This document shows, one piece after another, positions 9,502 to 18,667 of a stretch of DNA of 64,000 nt. The notes below the pieces were generated by a model that was not told the origin of the DNA, ran no database searches, and saw only the letters and a list, made by a program, of their open reading frames with translations. Within the stretch, counting starts at the first letter, position 1; every line of letters starts with the position of its first letter. The position numbers were made by a program, and so were the translations under genes. Source of the DNA: Geothrix sp. (GTDB lineage Bacteria; Acidobacteriota; Holophagae; Holophagales; Holophagaceae); the NCBI RefSeq assembly GCF_020622065.1, contig NZ_JAHRYQ010000001.1, forward strand, positions 806,001 through 870,000, read 5' to 3'.

Positions 9502-9828
9502 ATGAAGCTACGGACCACCGCGCTGCTGCTGGCGATCCTGCCCTCCCTTTCCGCCGAGGTTCGGGATCTCAAGGCCTTCTACCGCGAGCGTTGCCAGGTC
9601 TGCCACGGGACGGACGGTTCAGGCCGGGGTCCCGGCGGTGCGAAGCTCGGCGGACGCAACCTCGCGGATGCCCGGTGGCTGGCCCGGCAGGAGGAGGGCG
9701 CACTGGTGGTCTCGATCCTGAAAGGACGCGGCGCCATGCCGGGGTTCGGGCGCCAGGTGTCGGAAGCCGAGGCGCGGCACCTCCTGGCGACCATCGTGCG
9801 CCCACCGGCCCAGCGGAAAAATCGCTAG
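9502..9828 (+). CDS. Small monoheme cytochrome c
   Basis: 108 residues. A signal peptide (MKLRTTALLLAILPSLSA) is followed by one CXXCH haem site (CQVCHGTDGSGRGPG) and a downstream Met (AMPGFG) as the likely distal axial ligand. This is a class I cytochrome c of cbb3-subunit or c555-like type acting in the periplasm as an electron carrier. A second similar cytochrome follows 64 nt later, so the two probably form a unit. The partner enzyme cannot be identified here. Confidence 0.87.
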   Translation: MKLRTTALLLAILPSLSAEVRDLKAFYRERCQVCHGTDGSGRGPGGAKLGGRNLADARWLARQEEGALVVSILKGRGAMPGFGRQVSEAEARHLLATIVRPPAQRKNR

Positions 9829-9892
9829 CGGATCTGGCGCCGCCGGGCGCATGGCGCAAGCTGGCAGGAGGGTTGATCCCGCCGAGGTGCCC

Positions 9893-10273
9893 ATGCGAAT
9901 GCCCCTGCTTCTCTCCTGCCTGCTGGCCATCGGCCTCCGGGCGGCCGAATCCCCCCAGCCCGCCCGAACGGTGACGGAGCTTCGGGCCTTCTTCGCGCAG
10001 AACTGCGTGAAGTGCCACGGTCCCGATGGCTCGGCCCGCAACGCCGAGGGGAAGAAGCTGGGCGGGTTCGACTTCACCGATGCGAAGAAGGTCGCCGGGG
10101 AGACCGATGCCGACATGGTGAAGACCATCCGCAAGGGCATCTTCTTCGGTCGGGTCATGCCCTCCTTCAAGGACCAGCTGACGGAGGCGGACATGGCGCT
10201 TCTGGTGAAGGAGGTGCTCCGCAAGGCCGAGAAGGGCAAAGCCATCGCCGCGGAACCGGAGGGGGGCCGATAG
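9893..10273 (+). CDS. Small monoheme cytochrome c
   Basis: 126 residues from the ATG at 9893, which follows CCGAGG; the longer reading from 9851 lacks a leader. The signal peptide is MRMPLLLSCLLAIGLRA. One haem-binding site CVKCHGPDGSARN is followed by VMPSFKDQLTEADM, where the Met is the probable axial ligand. It is similar in plan to the preceding cytochrome and may be a tandem duplicate. The C-terminal tail is lysine- and glutamate-rich. The helicase gene starts 9 nt after its stop. Confidence 0.87.
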   Translation: MRMPLLLSCLLAIGLRAAESPQPARTVTELRAFFAQNCVKCHGPDGSARNAEGKKLGGFDFTDAKKVAGETDADMVKTIRKGIFFGRVMPSFKDQLTEADMALLVKEVLRKAEKGKAIAAEPEGGR

Positions 10274-10282
10274 GATGAAGGG

Positions 10283-12580
10283 ATGCTTGGCGCCCTCTCC
10301 GACCCCTCCACCCACCCCCTGCTCCGCAACCTGAACGCCCCCCAGCGGGAAGCCGTCCAGCATGCCCGCGGGCCCCTGCTCATTCTGGCCGGGGCGGGGT
10401 CCGGCAAGACCACGGTGATCACCCGCCGCATCGCGTGGCTCATCGAGGAGGAGGGCGTCCATCCAGGCTCCATCCTGGCCATGACCTTCACCAACAAGGC
10501 CGCCGAGGAGATGCGGGAGCGCGTCCAGCGCCTGGTGTCCGTACCTGCCGCGCAGATGTGGGTGAGCACCTTCCACAGCTTCTGCACCCGGATCCTTCGC
10601 CGGGAGGGGGAGCGCACGCCCGTGGGCCGGGATTTCGTCATCTTCGATCCGGCCGACCAGAAGAGCCTCGTCAAGCAGGTGCTGGCGGAGCTGAAGCTGC
10701 CCGAGAAGCAGTTCCACCCCAAGAAGGTGCTGGAGATCATCAGCGATTTCAAGAACCGCTGCCTGCTGCCGGAGGAGGCCCGCGAGGAAGCCCTGGACCC
10801 CTGGACCCGCAAGGTGCTGGACGCCTACGACCTCTACCAGAAGGGCCTGAAGAACCATCGCGCCTGCGATTTCGACGACCTGCTGCTCTGGACCGAGCGG
10901 CTCTTCCGCGATCCCGTGATGCAGGCGACCTACGGCGAGCGGTTCCGCTACATCCTGGTGGATGAGTACCAGGACACCAACCGGGCCCAGTACCTGCTGG
11001 TACAGCACCTGGCTCGACGCCACCACAATCTGTGCGTGGTGGGTGATGAGGACCAGTCGATCTACGGGTGGCGCGGCGCCGACATCCGCAACATCCTCGA
11101 CTTCCAGCAGGACTTTCCCGAGGCCGTGCGCATCGAGCTGCTGCAGAACTACCGCTCCACGAAGAAGATCCTGGACGCTGCATCCGAGGTGATCGCCAAC
11201 AACTCCCAGCGCGTGGAGGGGAAGGGCTCGCTGAAGACCGACCTGGGGGACGGTGAATCCATCCAGTTCAAGCTGGCAGACGAGGGGCGCCTGGAGGCGG
11301 AGTGGGTGGTGCAGCGCATCCAGGAGCTGCGGTATCTCGAACCGGAGATCAAGGTCGCCGTGCTCTACCGCGCCAACTGGCAGTCCCGGCAGATGGAAGA
11401 GGCCCTGCGCGCCCAGAACCTGCCCTACCGGCTGGTGGGCGGGGTGAAGTTCTACGAGCGGCAGGAGGTCAAGGACCTCATCTCCTACCTGCGGCTCATC
11501 TCGAACCCCTTCGATCTGGTGAGCTTCCGTCGCTGCGTGAACGCGCCCAGCCGCGGCGTGGGGCCCACCACGCTGGGGAAGATCGAGGCGGCCATTCCCG
11601 AGGGCGGCACGCCGCTCGAAGGGCTCGCGCTGCTGCTGAGGGCGGGCGAGCTGAAGGGCCGAGCCCAGCGGGAGTTGGGCAAGTTCCTCGAGCTGTTCCA
11701 CCGCGCCGGATCGGAGCGCGAAGCCCAGGGGCTGGCGGGCCTGGTGAAGTGGGTGCTCCAGGAGAGCGGCTACCTCCAGAGCCTGGAGGATGAGGCCACG
11801 CTGGAGGCCGAAGGGCGCATCCGCAACCTGGAGGAATTCCTCAGCGCCGCCGCCGAATCCGAATCCCTGGGCCTGCGCCTGTCGGAGTTCCTGGATCGGA
11901 TCACCCTGGCCTCGGACACGGACCAGCTGGAGGAGGCCGCGCAGCTCAGCCTCATGACCATCCACTGCGCCAAGGGGCTGGAGTTCCCCTATGTGTTCGT
12001 CATCGGCATGGAGGAGGATGTCTTCCCCAACCGCAATGCCCGGGAGACGCCGGAGGGCCTGGAGGAAGAGCGCAGGCTCTTCTATGTGGCCATCACCCGG
12101 GCCCAGCGGCGCCTCACCCTCAGCGCCGCCCGCCGCCGCCGCATCATGGGCACCGAGATGCTCTCCATGCCCAGCCGCTTCCTGCGGGAGATTCCCGCCG
12201 AGGCCCTGACGGCGCCCATCCGATGGGGCACCGAGCTCTACCAGTCGGGCGAGGGCGTGCGGCCGGGCAGCTCCTTCACCCGCGGGTCCGGCGGCGCTTC
12301 CGTGGCGACGGAACTGCAGCGCATCCGCAGCTTCTTCGACCGGGTGAAGGAGGTTCCGGCTCCTTCGGGTGAACCGGAGGGCGACCGGTTCTCCGAACCT
12401 GCCGAATCCAAAGATCCGACTGCTTTCGAGGCGGGAACGCGGGTGAAGAGCGCCCGGTTCGGCGCAGGCACGGTGCTGGCCTCCTCCGGCCGGGGGGATG
12501 GCCTGACCTACACCGTGCGATTCGATCAGGGCGGCGACAAGCGCATCATGGCGCGGTTCGGGGGGCTGGAGCGGGTCTGA
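10283..12580 (+). CDS. ATP-dependent DNA helicase, UvrD/PcrA family
   Basis: A superfamily 1A 3'-5' helicase of 765 residues, used in nucleotide-excision and mismatch repair and in removing RecA or stalled polymerases. Visible motifs in order: Q-motif LNAPQREAVQH; Walker A GAGSGKTT (37-44); motif Ia AMTFTNKAAEEM; motif II VDEYQDTN; motif III VVGDEDQSIYGWRGA; motif IV LLQNYRSTKKI; motif V TIHCAKGLEF; motif VI FYVAITRAQRRL. The C-terminal tail ends with a Tudor-like KSARFGAGTVLAS segment as in PcrA. The length is normal for the family. Confidence 0.95.
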   Translation: MLGALSDPSTHPLLRNLNAPQREAVQHARGPLLILAGAGSGKTTVITRRIAWLIEEEGVHPGSILAMTFTNKAAEEMRERVQRLVSVPAAQMWVSTFHSFCTRILRREGERTPVGRDFVIFDPADQKSLVKQVLAELKLPEKQFHPKKVLEIISDFKNRCLLPEEAREEALDPWTRKVLDAYDLYQKGLKNHRACDFDDLLLWTERLFRDPVMQATYGERFRYILVDEYQDTNRAQYLLVQHLARRHHNLCVVGDEDQSIYGWRGADIRNILDFQQDFPEAVRIELLQNYRSTKKILDAASEVIANNSQRVEGKGSLKTDLGDGESIQFKLADEGRLEAEWVVQRIQELRYLEPEIKVAVLYRANWQSRQMEEALRAQNLPYRLVGGVKFYERQEVKDLISYLRLISNPFDLVSFRRCVNAPSRGVGPTTLGKIEAAIPEGGTPLEGLALLLRAGELKGRAQRELGKFLELFHRAGSEREAQGLAGLVKWVLQESGYLQSLEDEATLEAEGRIRNLEEFLSAAAESESLGLRLSEFLDRITLASDTDQLEEAAQLSLMTIHCAKGLEFPYVFVIGMEEDVFPNRNARETPEGLEEERRLFYVAITRAQRRLTLSAARRRRIMGTEMLSMPSRFLREIPAEALTAPIRWGTELYQSGEGVRPGSSFTRGSGGASVATELQRIRSFFDRVKEVPAPSGEPEGDRFSEPAESKDPTAFEAGTRVKSARFGAGTVLASSGRGDGLTYTVRFDQGGDKRIMARFGGLERV

Positions 12581-12634
12581 TCCAGCCGGCCCGCACCTCT
12601 TCCCTTGCGTCCGGCGCGGTGACGGTCCTCTCCC

Positions 12635-13555
12635 TCACAGCAGGTCCTGCAGGGCCTCCTCCGGCGAAGGGAAACGGAAGGGGAAGCCGAGAACCTCGGC
12701 TTTGCCGGGATGGACGAAGGCGCCCTGCAGAAGGAGGTCGCGGCCGAGTTCCCCCAGGGCCAGGCGGACGCCGGCGGCGGCGAGGAACCCCGGGATGGGC
12801 GCCAGCGGGCGGTGGAGCTGCTTCGACAGCAGCCGGAGAAAGACCGCCTGGGACACGGGCTCGGGGGCCGTGGCATTGAAGGGGCCCTCCCAGGCCGGGT
12901 TCCGGGCCGCCGCCATCAGCATGGCCACCAGGTCGTGGAGGTGGATCCAGCTGAGGCCCTGACGGCCGTCCCCGAGTCGGCTGCCGGCCCACAGCCGCAC
13001 GGGGAGCGCCATCTTCGGCAGGGCCCCGCCGTTCCGGGCCAGCACCACGCCGAGGCGCGCGATCGCCACGCGCATGCCCAGGCTCCGGGCGGTCAGGGCC
13101 GCGGCTTCCCAGGCTTGGCAGGTCTCCGGCAGGAAGCCCGTGCCGGCCGGGCTCAGCTCGCTCAGGGGGGTGTCGTCGGGGGCCGCGCCGTAGTAGCCGA
13201 TGGCCGAGGCGTTCACCAGCACGGCAGGGCGGCGGGCGCAGGCCCGGAGACCCTCGACCAGAGCCTCCGTGGGGCCCACCCGGCTCTGGAGGAGGACCTG
13301 CTTCCGCTTGGCGGTCCAGCGCCGGTCCGCGATGCCCTCGCCGGCGAGGTTGAAGACCGCATCCGCGCCATCCAGGGCTTCGGCGGGATCCTCCCACCCC
13401 TGAGCCCTGGCCCCGGGAGGCAGCACCGCCGAGCCCGGTCGGCGCGTGAGGACCACCACTTCGGCGCCCGCGGCCACCAGGGCCTTCACCAGGGCCCGAC
13501 CCACCAGGCCGGTGCCTCCGGCCACCACCACGCGTTGCAAGGGCTGTTCGGCCAT
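12635..13555 (-). CDS. TIGR01777 family NAD(P)-dependent epimerase
   Basis: 306 residues on the minus strand. The ATG at 13555 is chosen because GGAG precedes it by 6 nt and the Rossmann fold starts directly afterwards (VVVAGGTGLVGRAL). Further family marks are FNLAGEGIADRRWTAKRK, NASAIGYYG, and a C-terminal DUF1731-like segment (FPFRFPSPEEALQDLL). Relatives are SulA/YfcH-like short-chain epimerases of poorly defined substrate. The adjacent genes diverge or converge, so it is probably monocistronic. Confidence 0.88.
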   Translation of the reverse strand: MAEQPLQRVVVAGGTGLVGRALVKALVAAGAEVVVLTRRPGSAVLPPGARAQGWEDPAEALDGADAVFNLAGEGIADRRWTAKRKQVLLQSRVGPTEALVEGLRACARRPAVLVNASAIGYYGAAPDDTPLSELSPAGTGFLPETCQAWEAAALTARSLGMRVAIARLGVVLARNGGALPKMALPVRLWAGSRLGDGRQGLSWIHLHDLVAMLMAAARNPAWEGPFNATAPEPVSQAVFLRLLSKQLHRPLAPIPGFLAAAGVRLALGELGRDLLLQGAFVHPGKAEVLGFPFRFPSPEEALQDLL

Positions 13556-13688
13556 GGCGGACTCCGCTCCGGATGCAAGCATAGGCCTTCCCGGGCCGGC
13601 GTCCGGCCGGGAAAACCCGCCTGTCCAGGTCCGGGTACCATGGGGCTGGCCTTGAGCCCCGGGCGGGCTCCCCTTCGCCGAGGACCCC

Positions 13689-15332
13689 ATGCGCTTCCTG
13701 CTCTCCAACCTGTCGTTGAACCTGGGTGAGGAGGCGCTCGATCTGGCGAGGCCGCTGGCCCATGCCCTGGGCGGGGCGCCGGGGGACTACCGCGCGGTGG
13801 TGCTGGAGCGCCGCAGCCTGGATGCCCGCCACAAGGGAGCCATCCGCTTCCTGACGACCCTCAGCTTCGAGACGGACCGTGCCTTGGAGCTGGGGCCGAG
13901 GCCCGGCGGGCTCAAGCTCGACCGGGCGCCGGAGCCGGCCCCCTACGCGGTGGTCCCGCCCCCCCGCCGTCCGCGGGTGGTGGTGGTGGGCAGCGGCCCT
14001 GCGGGGACCTTCTGCGCCCTGCGCCTGCTGGACTACGGCATTGAACCCATCGTGCTGGAGCGGGGGCCCGCCATGGGCGAACGGGTGCAGGCCATCGCGG
14101 GCCTGTGGAAGGACGCGGTGCTGGACCCCGAGGCCAATGCCCAGTTCGGCGAGGGCGGGGCGGGCACCTTCAGCGATGGCAAACTCACCACGCGTATCGG
14201 GCACCCGGCCACGCGCTATGTGCTGGATGCCTTCGTGCGCTTCGGCGCGAACCCCCGGATCCTCTACCTCGCCAAGCCCCATGTGGGCACGGATGTCATC
14301 CGCCGCTGCACGGTGCTCATCCGCAAGGAGGCCGAGGCCCGGGGTGCCCGGTACCGGTTCCGGGCCCGGCTGGCGGAGGTCCGCTTCGATGACCAGGGCC
14401 GCGTCCGCGCGGCGGTGCTGGCCAGCGGCGAGGAGCTCCCCTGCGAGGCCCTGGTGCTGGCGCCGGGCCACAGCGCCCGGGACACCTTCGAAATGCTGCA
14501 CGGCCATGGCGTGGCCATGCGCCAGAAGCCCTTCGCCATGGGCGTGCGGGTGGAACATCCTCAAGATCTCATTGACCGGTCCCAGTACGGCCCCAGCGCG
14601 GGCCACCCCTCCCTGCCCGCCGCGGACTACAAGCTGGTCTGCAACTTCGGCCTCAACCGCGCGGCCTACAGTTTCTGCATGTGCCCCGGCGGCGAAGTCA
14701 TCCAGTGCAGCAGCGAGCCCGGTGGCGTGGTGGTGAACGGCATGAGCAACGAGAAACGCGACTCGGGTTTCGCCAACTCAGGCCTGGTGGCCAAGGTGAA
14801 CACGGCGGATTTCGGCAGCGACCACCTCCTCGGGGGCATGTACTTCCAGCGGAAGTGGGAGCAGGCCGCCTTCCGGGCCGCGGGGGAGACCTACGGCGCC
14901 CCCGCCATGGCCGTGCAGGATTTCCTGAAGGGCCGCGCCACGGGCAAGCTGCCGCGGACCAGCTTCAAGCCCTTCGCCGTCGCGGCGGATCTGAGCATGT
15001 GCCTGCCGGGCTTCGTCCAGGAGCAGCTGGCCGGGGCGCTGCCCACCTTCGACCAGAAGATCCACGGCTTCGCCAGCCGCGAAGCCATCCTCCTGGCCAT
15101 CGAGAGCCGCACCAGCAGCCCCATCCAGCTGCTGCGCGGCGAGGACGGGCAATCCGTGTCCCACCCGGGGCTCTACCCCTGCGGGGAAGGCGCGGGTTTC
15201 GCGGGCGGCATCACCTCCGCCGCAGTGGACGGCATCCGCGTGGCCGAGTGGATCGCCCAGAGCGCGGGGGCTCCCGTGTTCCAGCCCTTCGAGAAGCAGG
15301 TCCGGGCCGGCGACCTGGCGAACGAGTACTGA
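13689..15332 (+). CDS. FAD-dependent oxidoreductase (COG2509-type dehydrogenase)
   Basis: 547 residues. An N-terminal domain of about 90 residues with no motif recognised is followed by a dinucleotide-binding fold (VVVVGSGPAGTFCALRLL, about residues 98-115). QFGEGGAGTFSDGKLTTR is the block typical of the NAD(FAD)-utilising dehydrogenase family, and near the C-terminus LYPCGEGAGFAGGI is the second FAD contact. The family includes proteins annotated as uncharacterised FAD-dependent dehydrogenases; the substrate is unknown. Cytoplasmic location is likely, with no signal peptide or membrane helices. Confidence 0.88.
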   Translation: MRFLLSNLSLNLGEEALDLARPLAHALGGAPGDYRAVVLERRSLDARHKGAIRFLTTLSFETDRALELGPRPGGLKLDRAPEPAPYAVVPPPRRPRVVVVGSGPAGTFCALRLLDYGIEPIVLERGPAMGERVQAIAGLWKDAVLDPEANAQFGEGGAGTFSDGKLTTRIGHPATRYVLDAFVRFGANPRILYLAKPHVGTDVIRRCTVLIRKEAEARGARYRFRARLAEVRFDDQGRVRAAVLASGEELPCEALVLAPGHSARDTFEMLHGHGVAMRQKPFAMGVRVEHPQDLIDRSQYGPSAGHPSLPAADYKLVCNFGLNRAAYSFCMCPGGEVIQCSSEPGGVVVNGMSNEKRDSGFANSGLVAKVNTADFGSDHLLGGMYFQRKWEQAAFRAAGETYGAPAMAVQDFLKGRATGKLPRTSFKPFAVAADLSMCLPGFVQEQLAGALPTFDQKIHGFASREAILLAIESRTSSPIQLLRGEDGQSVSHPGLYPCGEGAGFAGGITSAAVDGIRVAEWIAQSAGAPVFQPFEKQVRAGDLANEY

Positions 15333-15353
15333 GGGGGAGGCCCGTCCCGGCGG

Positions 15354-16226
15354 TCAGTGCCGCTTGGGGGGCTGGTCCAGCAGGGACCCCGGATGCAGGC
15401 GGAAGGCGAGGGTCAGGTTGAAGGTGGCCCACTGGGGCTCGCCGTTCAGCCGGGCGGGTTCGAAGACCCACTGCAGGGCGTACCGGAGGGCCGTGGGCTT
15501 CAATTCGGCGGGGCCGCTGACGGCGATGGCCCGCCTGGGCCGGCCATCTGGATCGATGGTGACCTGGGCGACCACGGTGCCTTCGGTGCCCTGGCTGAGG
15601 GAGGCCGCGGGGTAGGGCGGAGCCGGCGGGCGCACCTTGACCTTCACGCGGCTGAAGTCCATCTCCTGGGCCTTCGGCCGCTCCGGCGCCGGGCGCTGGG
15701 CCGCATCCGCCTGGGCGGGGGCGGCGAGGGGTTGGACCGTCAGGGGCGGCGTCGTCCCACCCCGGGAAAGCCGGATGAGATGCGCGGCCATGCTCAGGAC
15801 GATCTGCCGGGTCTGGAAGAGGAGCCCCTGGTCGCCCGCCTGGGCCGCCATGTAGTTGGCGCCCCACTCCTGGGGAGGTGTCTTTGCGCCGGCCTTCTGG
15901 GAGTCCAGGGGGAGCAGGCGTTCGCTGACGCTGAGGAGGCAGGTCCCCTCGCCGTACTGGAGCGTGATGGGGCTGACCTCCAGGCAGTAGGCCCCCTCCG
16001 CGCCTTCGACCTCGGAGGCGGGCAGGACGGGGAGGCCATTGCGGGTGAAGAAGGTGGTGAGATCCTCCCGGACCTGATCCGGGTCCAGACCCACCGCCGC
16101 CCGGTTCGAATCGGGAATGAGCACCTTCAGGCTGACCGAACGGACGGGGCCCAGGCTCGCCGTGGGCCCGGGGGCCTGGGCCCCGAGGGCGGAGGCGAGG
16201 CACAGGATGGCGGCGGGTTGGGGCAT
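15354..16226 (-). CDS. Exported protein with TonB C-terminal domain
   Basis: 290 residues on the minus strand, with GGAG 5 nt before the ATG. A signal peptide (MPQPAAILCLASALGAQA) replaces the membrane anchor of classical TonB. The middle (about 20-190) has no recognised domain. The last 85 residues form a TonB C-terminal domain: PPAPPYPAASLSQGTEGTVV, then VTIDPDGRPRRA and LQWVFEPA. Without an inner-membrane helix it may not transduce energy itself. Its C-terminal domain is strikingly like the cassette-encoded lipoprotein at 50860-51315. Confidence 0.8.
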   Translation of the reverse strand: MPQPAAILCLASALGAQAPGPTASLGPVRSVSLKVLIPDSNRAAVGLDPDQVREDLTTFFTRNGLPVLPASEVEGAEGAYCLEVSPITLQYGEGTCLLSVSERLLPLDSQKAGAKTPPQEWGANYMAAQAGDQGLLFQTRQIVLSMAAHLIRLSRGGTTPPLTVQPLAAPAQADAAQRPAPERPKAQEMDFSRVKVKVRPPAPPYPAASLSQGTEGTVVAQVTIDPDGRPRRAIAVSGPAELKPTALRYALQWVFEPARLNGEPQWATFNLTLAFRLHPGSLLDQPPKRH

Positions 16227-16329
16227 GGAGGCTCCGGGGAACCCCCATCATTTCATGCCTTCGGGGTCGGTAATCCGCTATCGTGACTCTCGCGCCGACC
16301 CGAAGGCGCGCCCCTGTCCCGGAGGAACC

Positions 16330-17802
16330 ATGTTCGAATCCGCGGAACTTGGCCACAAGGTATCGAAAGAGGTCTGGGACAGGGAGGTTCCCGCGTTGCG
16401 GGAGGCGCTGCTGGACGCCCAATACGACCTGGCCGCGGCGAAGTTCCCCGTGGTCATCCTGGTGGCGGGCGTCGACGGGGCCGGCAAGAGCGAGACCGTG
16501 AACACCCTCAACGAGTGGATGGATCCGCGCCACATCCAGACCCATGGCCTGGCGGAGCCTTCGGACGAAGAGCGCGAGCGGCCGCACATGTACCGCTACT
16601 GGCGGATGCTCCCGCCCAAGGGGAAGATCGGCATCTTCGACGGGTCCTGGTACACCTGGCCCATCCTGGAGCGGGCCTGCGGCCGCAGCAAGACCTCGGA
16701 CCTGGACCAGGACATGGCCCGGGTGGCGCGTTTTGAGCAGATGCTCATCCACGAGGGCGCCCTGGTGCTGAAGTTCTGGATGCACCTGGGCAAGGATGCC
16801 CAGAAGAAGCGGCTGAAGGGCCTGGAGAAGGATCCCAAGACCCGCTGGCGGGTGACGCCCAGGGACTGGAAACACTTTGAGATGTACGACACCTTCCGCC
16901 AGGTGTCTGAGCGGGCCCTGCGCTCCACGAGCACCGGGGACGCGCCCTGGATCGTGGTGGAGGCCACGGATGCGCGCTACCAGCGCCTCACGGTGGGGAA
17001 GATCCTGCTGGAGCGTCTCCGCGCACGCCTGGACCACCCCGCTCCGGTGGTGCCGGTGATCCCCACGCATCCGCGCCCGTCCCTGGACGGCATGAATGTG
17101 CTCAGGGCCCTGGATCTGACAAAGCGGCTGGACAAGAAGGACTACGAGGACGAGCTGCTCACGCTGCAGGGCCGGCTGAACCTGCTCACCCGCCATCGGA
17201 ACTTCCAGAAGCATTCCGTGGTGCTGGTGTTCGAGGGGGTGGATGCCGCGGGGAAGGGGGGTGGCATCCGCCGGATCACCCAGGCCCTGGACGCCCGCAT
17301 GTATCACATCCATCCCGTTGCGGCGCCCACGGAGGAGGAGCGGGCCCAACCCTACCTCTGGCGATTCTGGCGGCACCTCCCGCGGCGGGGTCGGGTGGCC
17401 ATCTTCGACCGCAGCTGGTACGGCCGGGTGCTGGTGGAGCGGGTGGAGGGCTACTGCGCCGAGACAGACTGGCAGCGGGCCTACAGCGAGATCAATGAGT
17501 TCGAGGACCAGATCGTCCGCAGCCGCAGTCTGCTGCTCAAGTTCTGGCTCTCCATCAGCCAGGAGGAGCAGCTCCGCCGCTTCGAGGAGCGCCAGGCCAC
17601 GCCCTTCAAGCGCTTCAAGATCACCGAGGAGGACTGGCGCAACCGCGAGAAGTGGCCGGCCTACGAGGCCGCCATCTGCGACATGCTCGACCGCACCAGC
17701 ACCGAGATCGCCCCCTGGACCCTCGTCGAGAGCGAAGACAAATACTACGGACGGATCAAGATCCTGAAGACGCTGGTGCAGCGGCTGGAGGACGAGCTGT
17801 AG
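16330..17802 (+). CDS. pap: Polyphosphate:AMP phosphotransferase (tandem PPK2 domains)
   Basis: 490 residues from the ATG at 16330, which follows a strong GGAGGA. It has two fused polyphosphate kinase 2 domains. The first has Walker A VAGVDGAGKSE (about residues 46-55) and a Walker B-like IGIFDGSWY. The second (from about residue 297) has FEGVDAAGKGGGIRRI and VAIFDRSWYGRVL, a better conserved catalytic set. Two-domain enzymes of this length phosphorylate AMP to ADP with polyphosphate, and the second domain is usually the active one. Expected to act in the cytoplasm in energy recycling. Confidence 0.9.
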   Translation: MFESAELGHKVSKEVWDREVPALREALLDAQYDLAAAKFPVVILVAGVDGAGKSETVNTLNEWMDPRHIQTHGLAEPSDEERERPHMYRYWRMLPPKGKIGIFDGSWYTWPILERACGRSKTSDLDQDMARVARFEQMLIHEGALVLKFWMHLGKDAQKKRLKGLEKDPKTRWRVTPRDWKHFEMYDTFRQVSERALRSTSTGDAPWIVVEATDARYQRLTVGKILLERLRARLDHPAPVVPVIPTHPRPSLDGMNVLRALDLTKRLDKKDYEDELLTLQGRLNLLTRHRNFQKHSVVLVFEGVDAAGKGGGIRRITQALDARMYHIHPVAAPTEEERAQPYLWRFWRHLPRRGRVAIFDRSWYGRVLVERVEGYCAETDWQRAYSEINEFEDQIVRSRSLLLKFWLSISQEEQLRRFEERQATPFKRFKITEEDWRNREKWPAYEAAICDMLDRTSTEIAPWTLVESEDKYYGRIKILKTLVQRLEDEL

Positions 17803-17816
17803 GAGAGCTCCCTGCT

Positions 17817-18656
17817 CTAGACCGCCCGCTCCTTGCCGAACACCCGGTCCAGCACGAGACCGGCGGTCTCCTCGATGCTGCGGCCGGTCACATCGAGGAC
17901 GGGCCAGCGGCGGTGCTGCTTGAAGATCCCATCGGCGAAGGCCAATTCCTCGAGGATCTGGCCGAGGTCGCTGTAGCTGTCGGCGCTGCCGGAGGCGCCC
18001 AGGCGCTTCAGGCGGTAGGCGCGGATCTCCTGCAGACGGTCCGGCTCGATGGTGAGGCCCACGATGCGGCCCTGGGGGATCTGCTCAAGCTCCGGGGGCA
18101 GGGGAATGCCGGGTACCAGGGGCACATTCATCACCTTGTAGCCCTCCATGGCGAGGTACATGGAGAGCGGCGTCTTGCTGGTGCGGCTGATGCCCACCAG
18201 GACGATGTCGGCGTCCGGAAGGCCGCCCATGTCGATGCCGTCGTCGTACTTCTGGGCGTATTCGATGGCCTCGATGCGGCGGAAGTACTTGTCGCCCACG
18301 GCGTGGAAGCTGCCCGGCCGCTCCTCGGGCCGTTCGCGCAGGTAGAGGGCCAGGGTGTCCAGCAGGTTGCCGAAGAGGTCCACCTGGGTGAGGCGCAGCT
18401 CCGCGCAGCGGTCGGCCAGGTAGGCGCGCATCTCGCGGGAGACGGTGGTGTGGATGATGACGGCGCGCTTCTCCGCGGCCATCTGGAGGACGCGCTCCAC
18501 ATCCTCGTGGGAGCGCACATTCTGGAACCGCCGCACCAGGGCCGAGCTCTCGCCCTTGGCGAACTGGGTCAGCGCCGCCTGCACCATGCGCTGGGCGGTT
18601 TCGCCGGATCCTCCCGACACCACATAGATGGGCTGCCTGTCCATGGAATTCAGCAT
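17817..18656 (-). CDS. ppsR: Phosphoenolpyruvate synthase regulatory protein (DUF299 kinase/pyrophosphorylase)
   Basis: 279 residues on the minus strand. It begins IYVVSGGSGETAQRM, the N-terminal signature of the family that phosphorylates and dephosphorylates PEP synthase or pyruvate phosphate dikinase. The P-loop-like VGISRTSKTPLSMYLA, which binds the nucleotide, is intact, as is SYSDLGQILEELAFAD. An in-frame ATG at 18644 could be the true start, since the first four residues are dispensable. The target dikinase is not in the window. It is divergent from the NtrB-like kinase, 11 nt apart. Confidence 0.9.
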   Translation of the reverse strand: MLNSMDRQPIYVVSGGSGETAQRMVQAALTQFAKGESSALVRRFQNVRSHEDVERVLQMAAEKRAVIIHTTVSREMRAYLADRCAELRLTQVDLFGNLLDTLALYLRERPEERPGSFHAVGDKYFRRIEAIEYAQKYDDGIDMGGLPDADIVLVGISRTSKTPLSMYLAMEGYKVMNVPLVPGIPLPPELEQIPQGRIVGLTIEPDRLQEIRAYRLKRLGASGSADSYSDLGQILEELAFADGIFKQHRRWPVLDVTGRSIEETAGLVLDRVFGKERAV

Positions 18657-18667
18657 ACCCTGGGGCC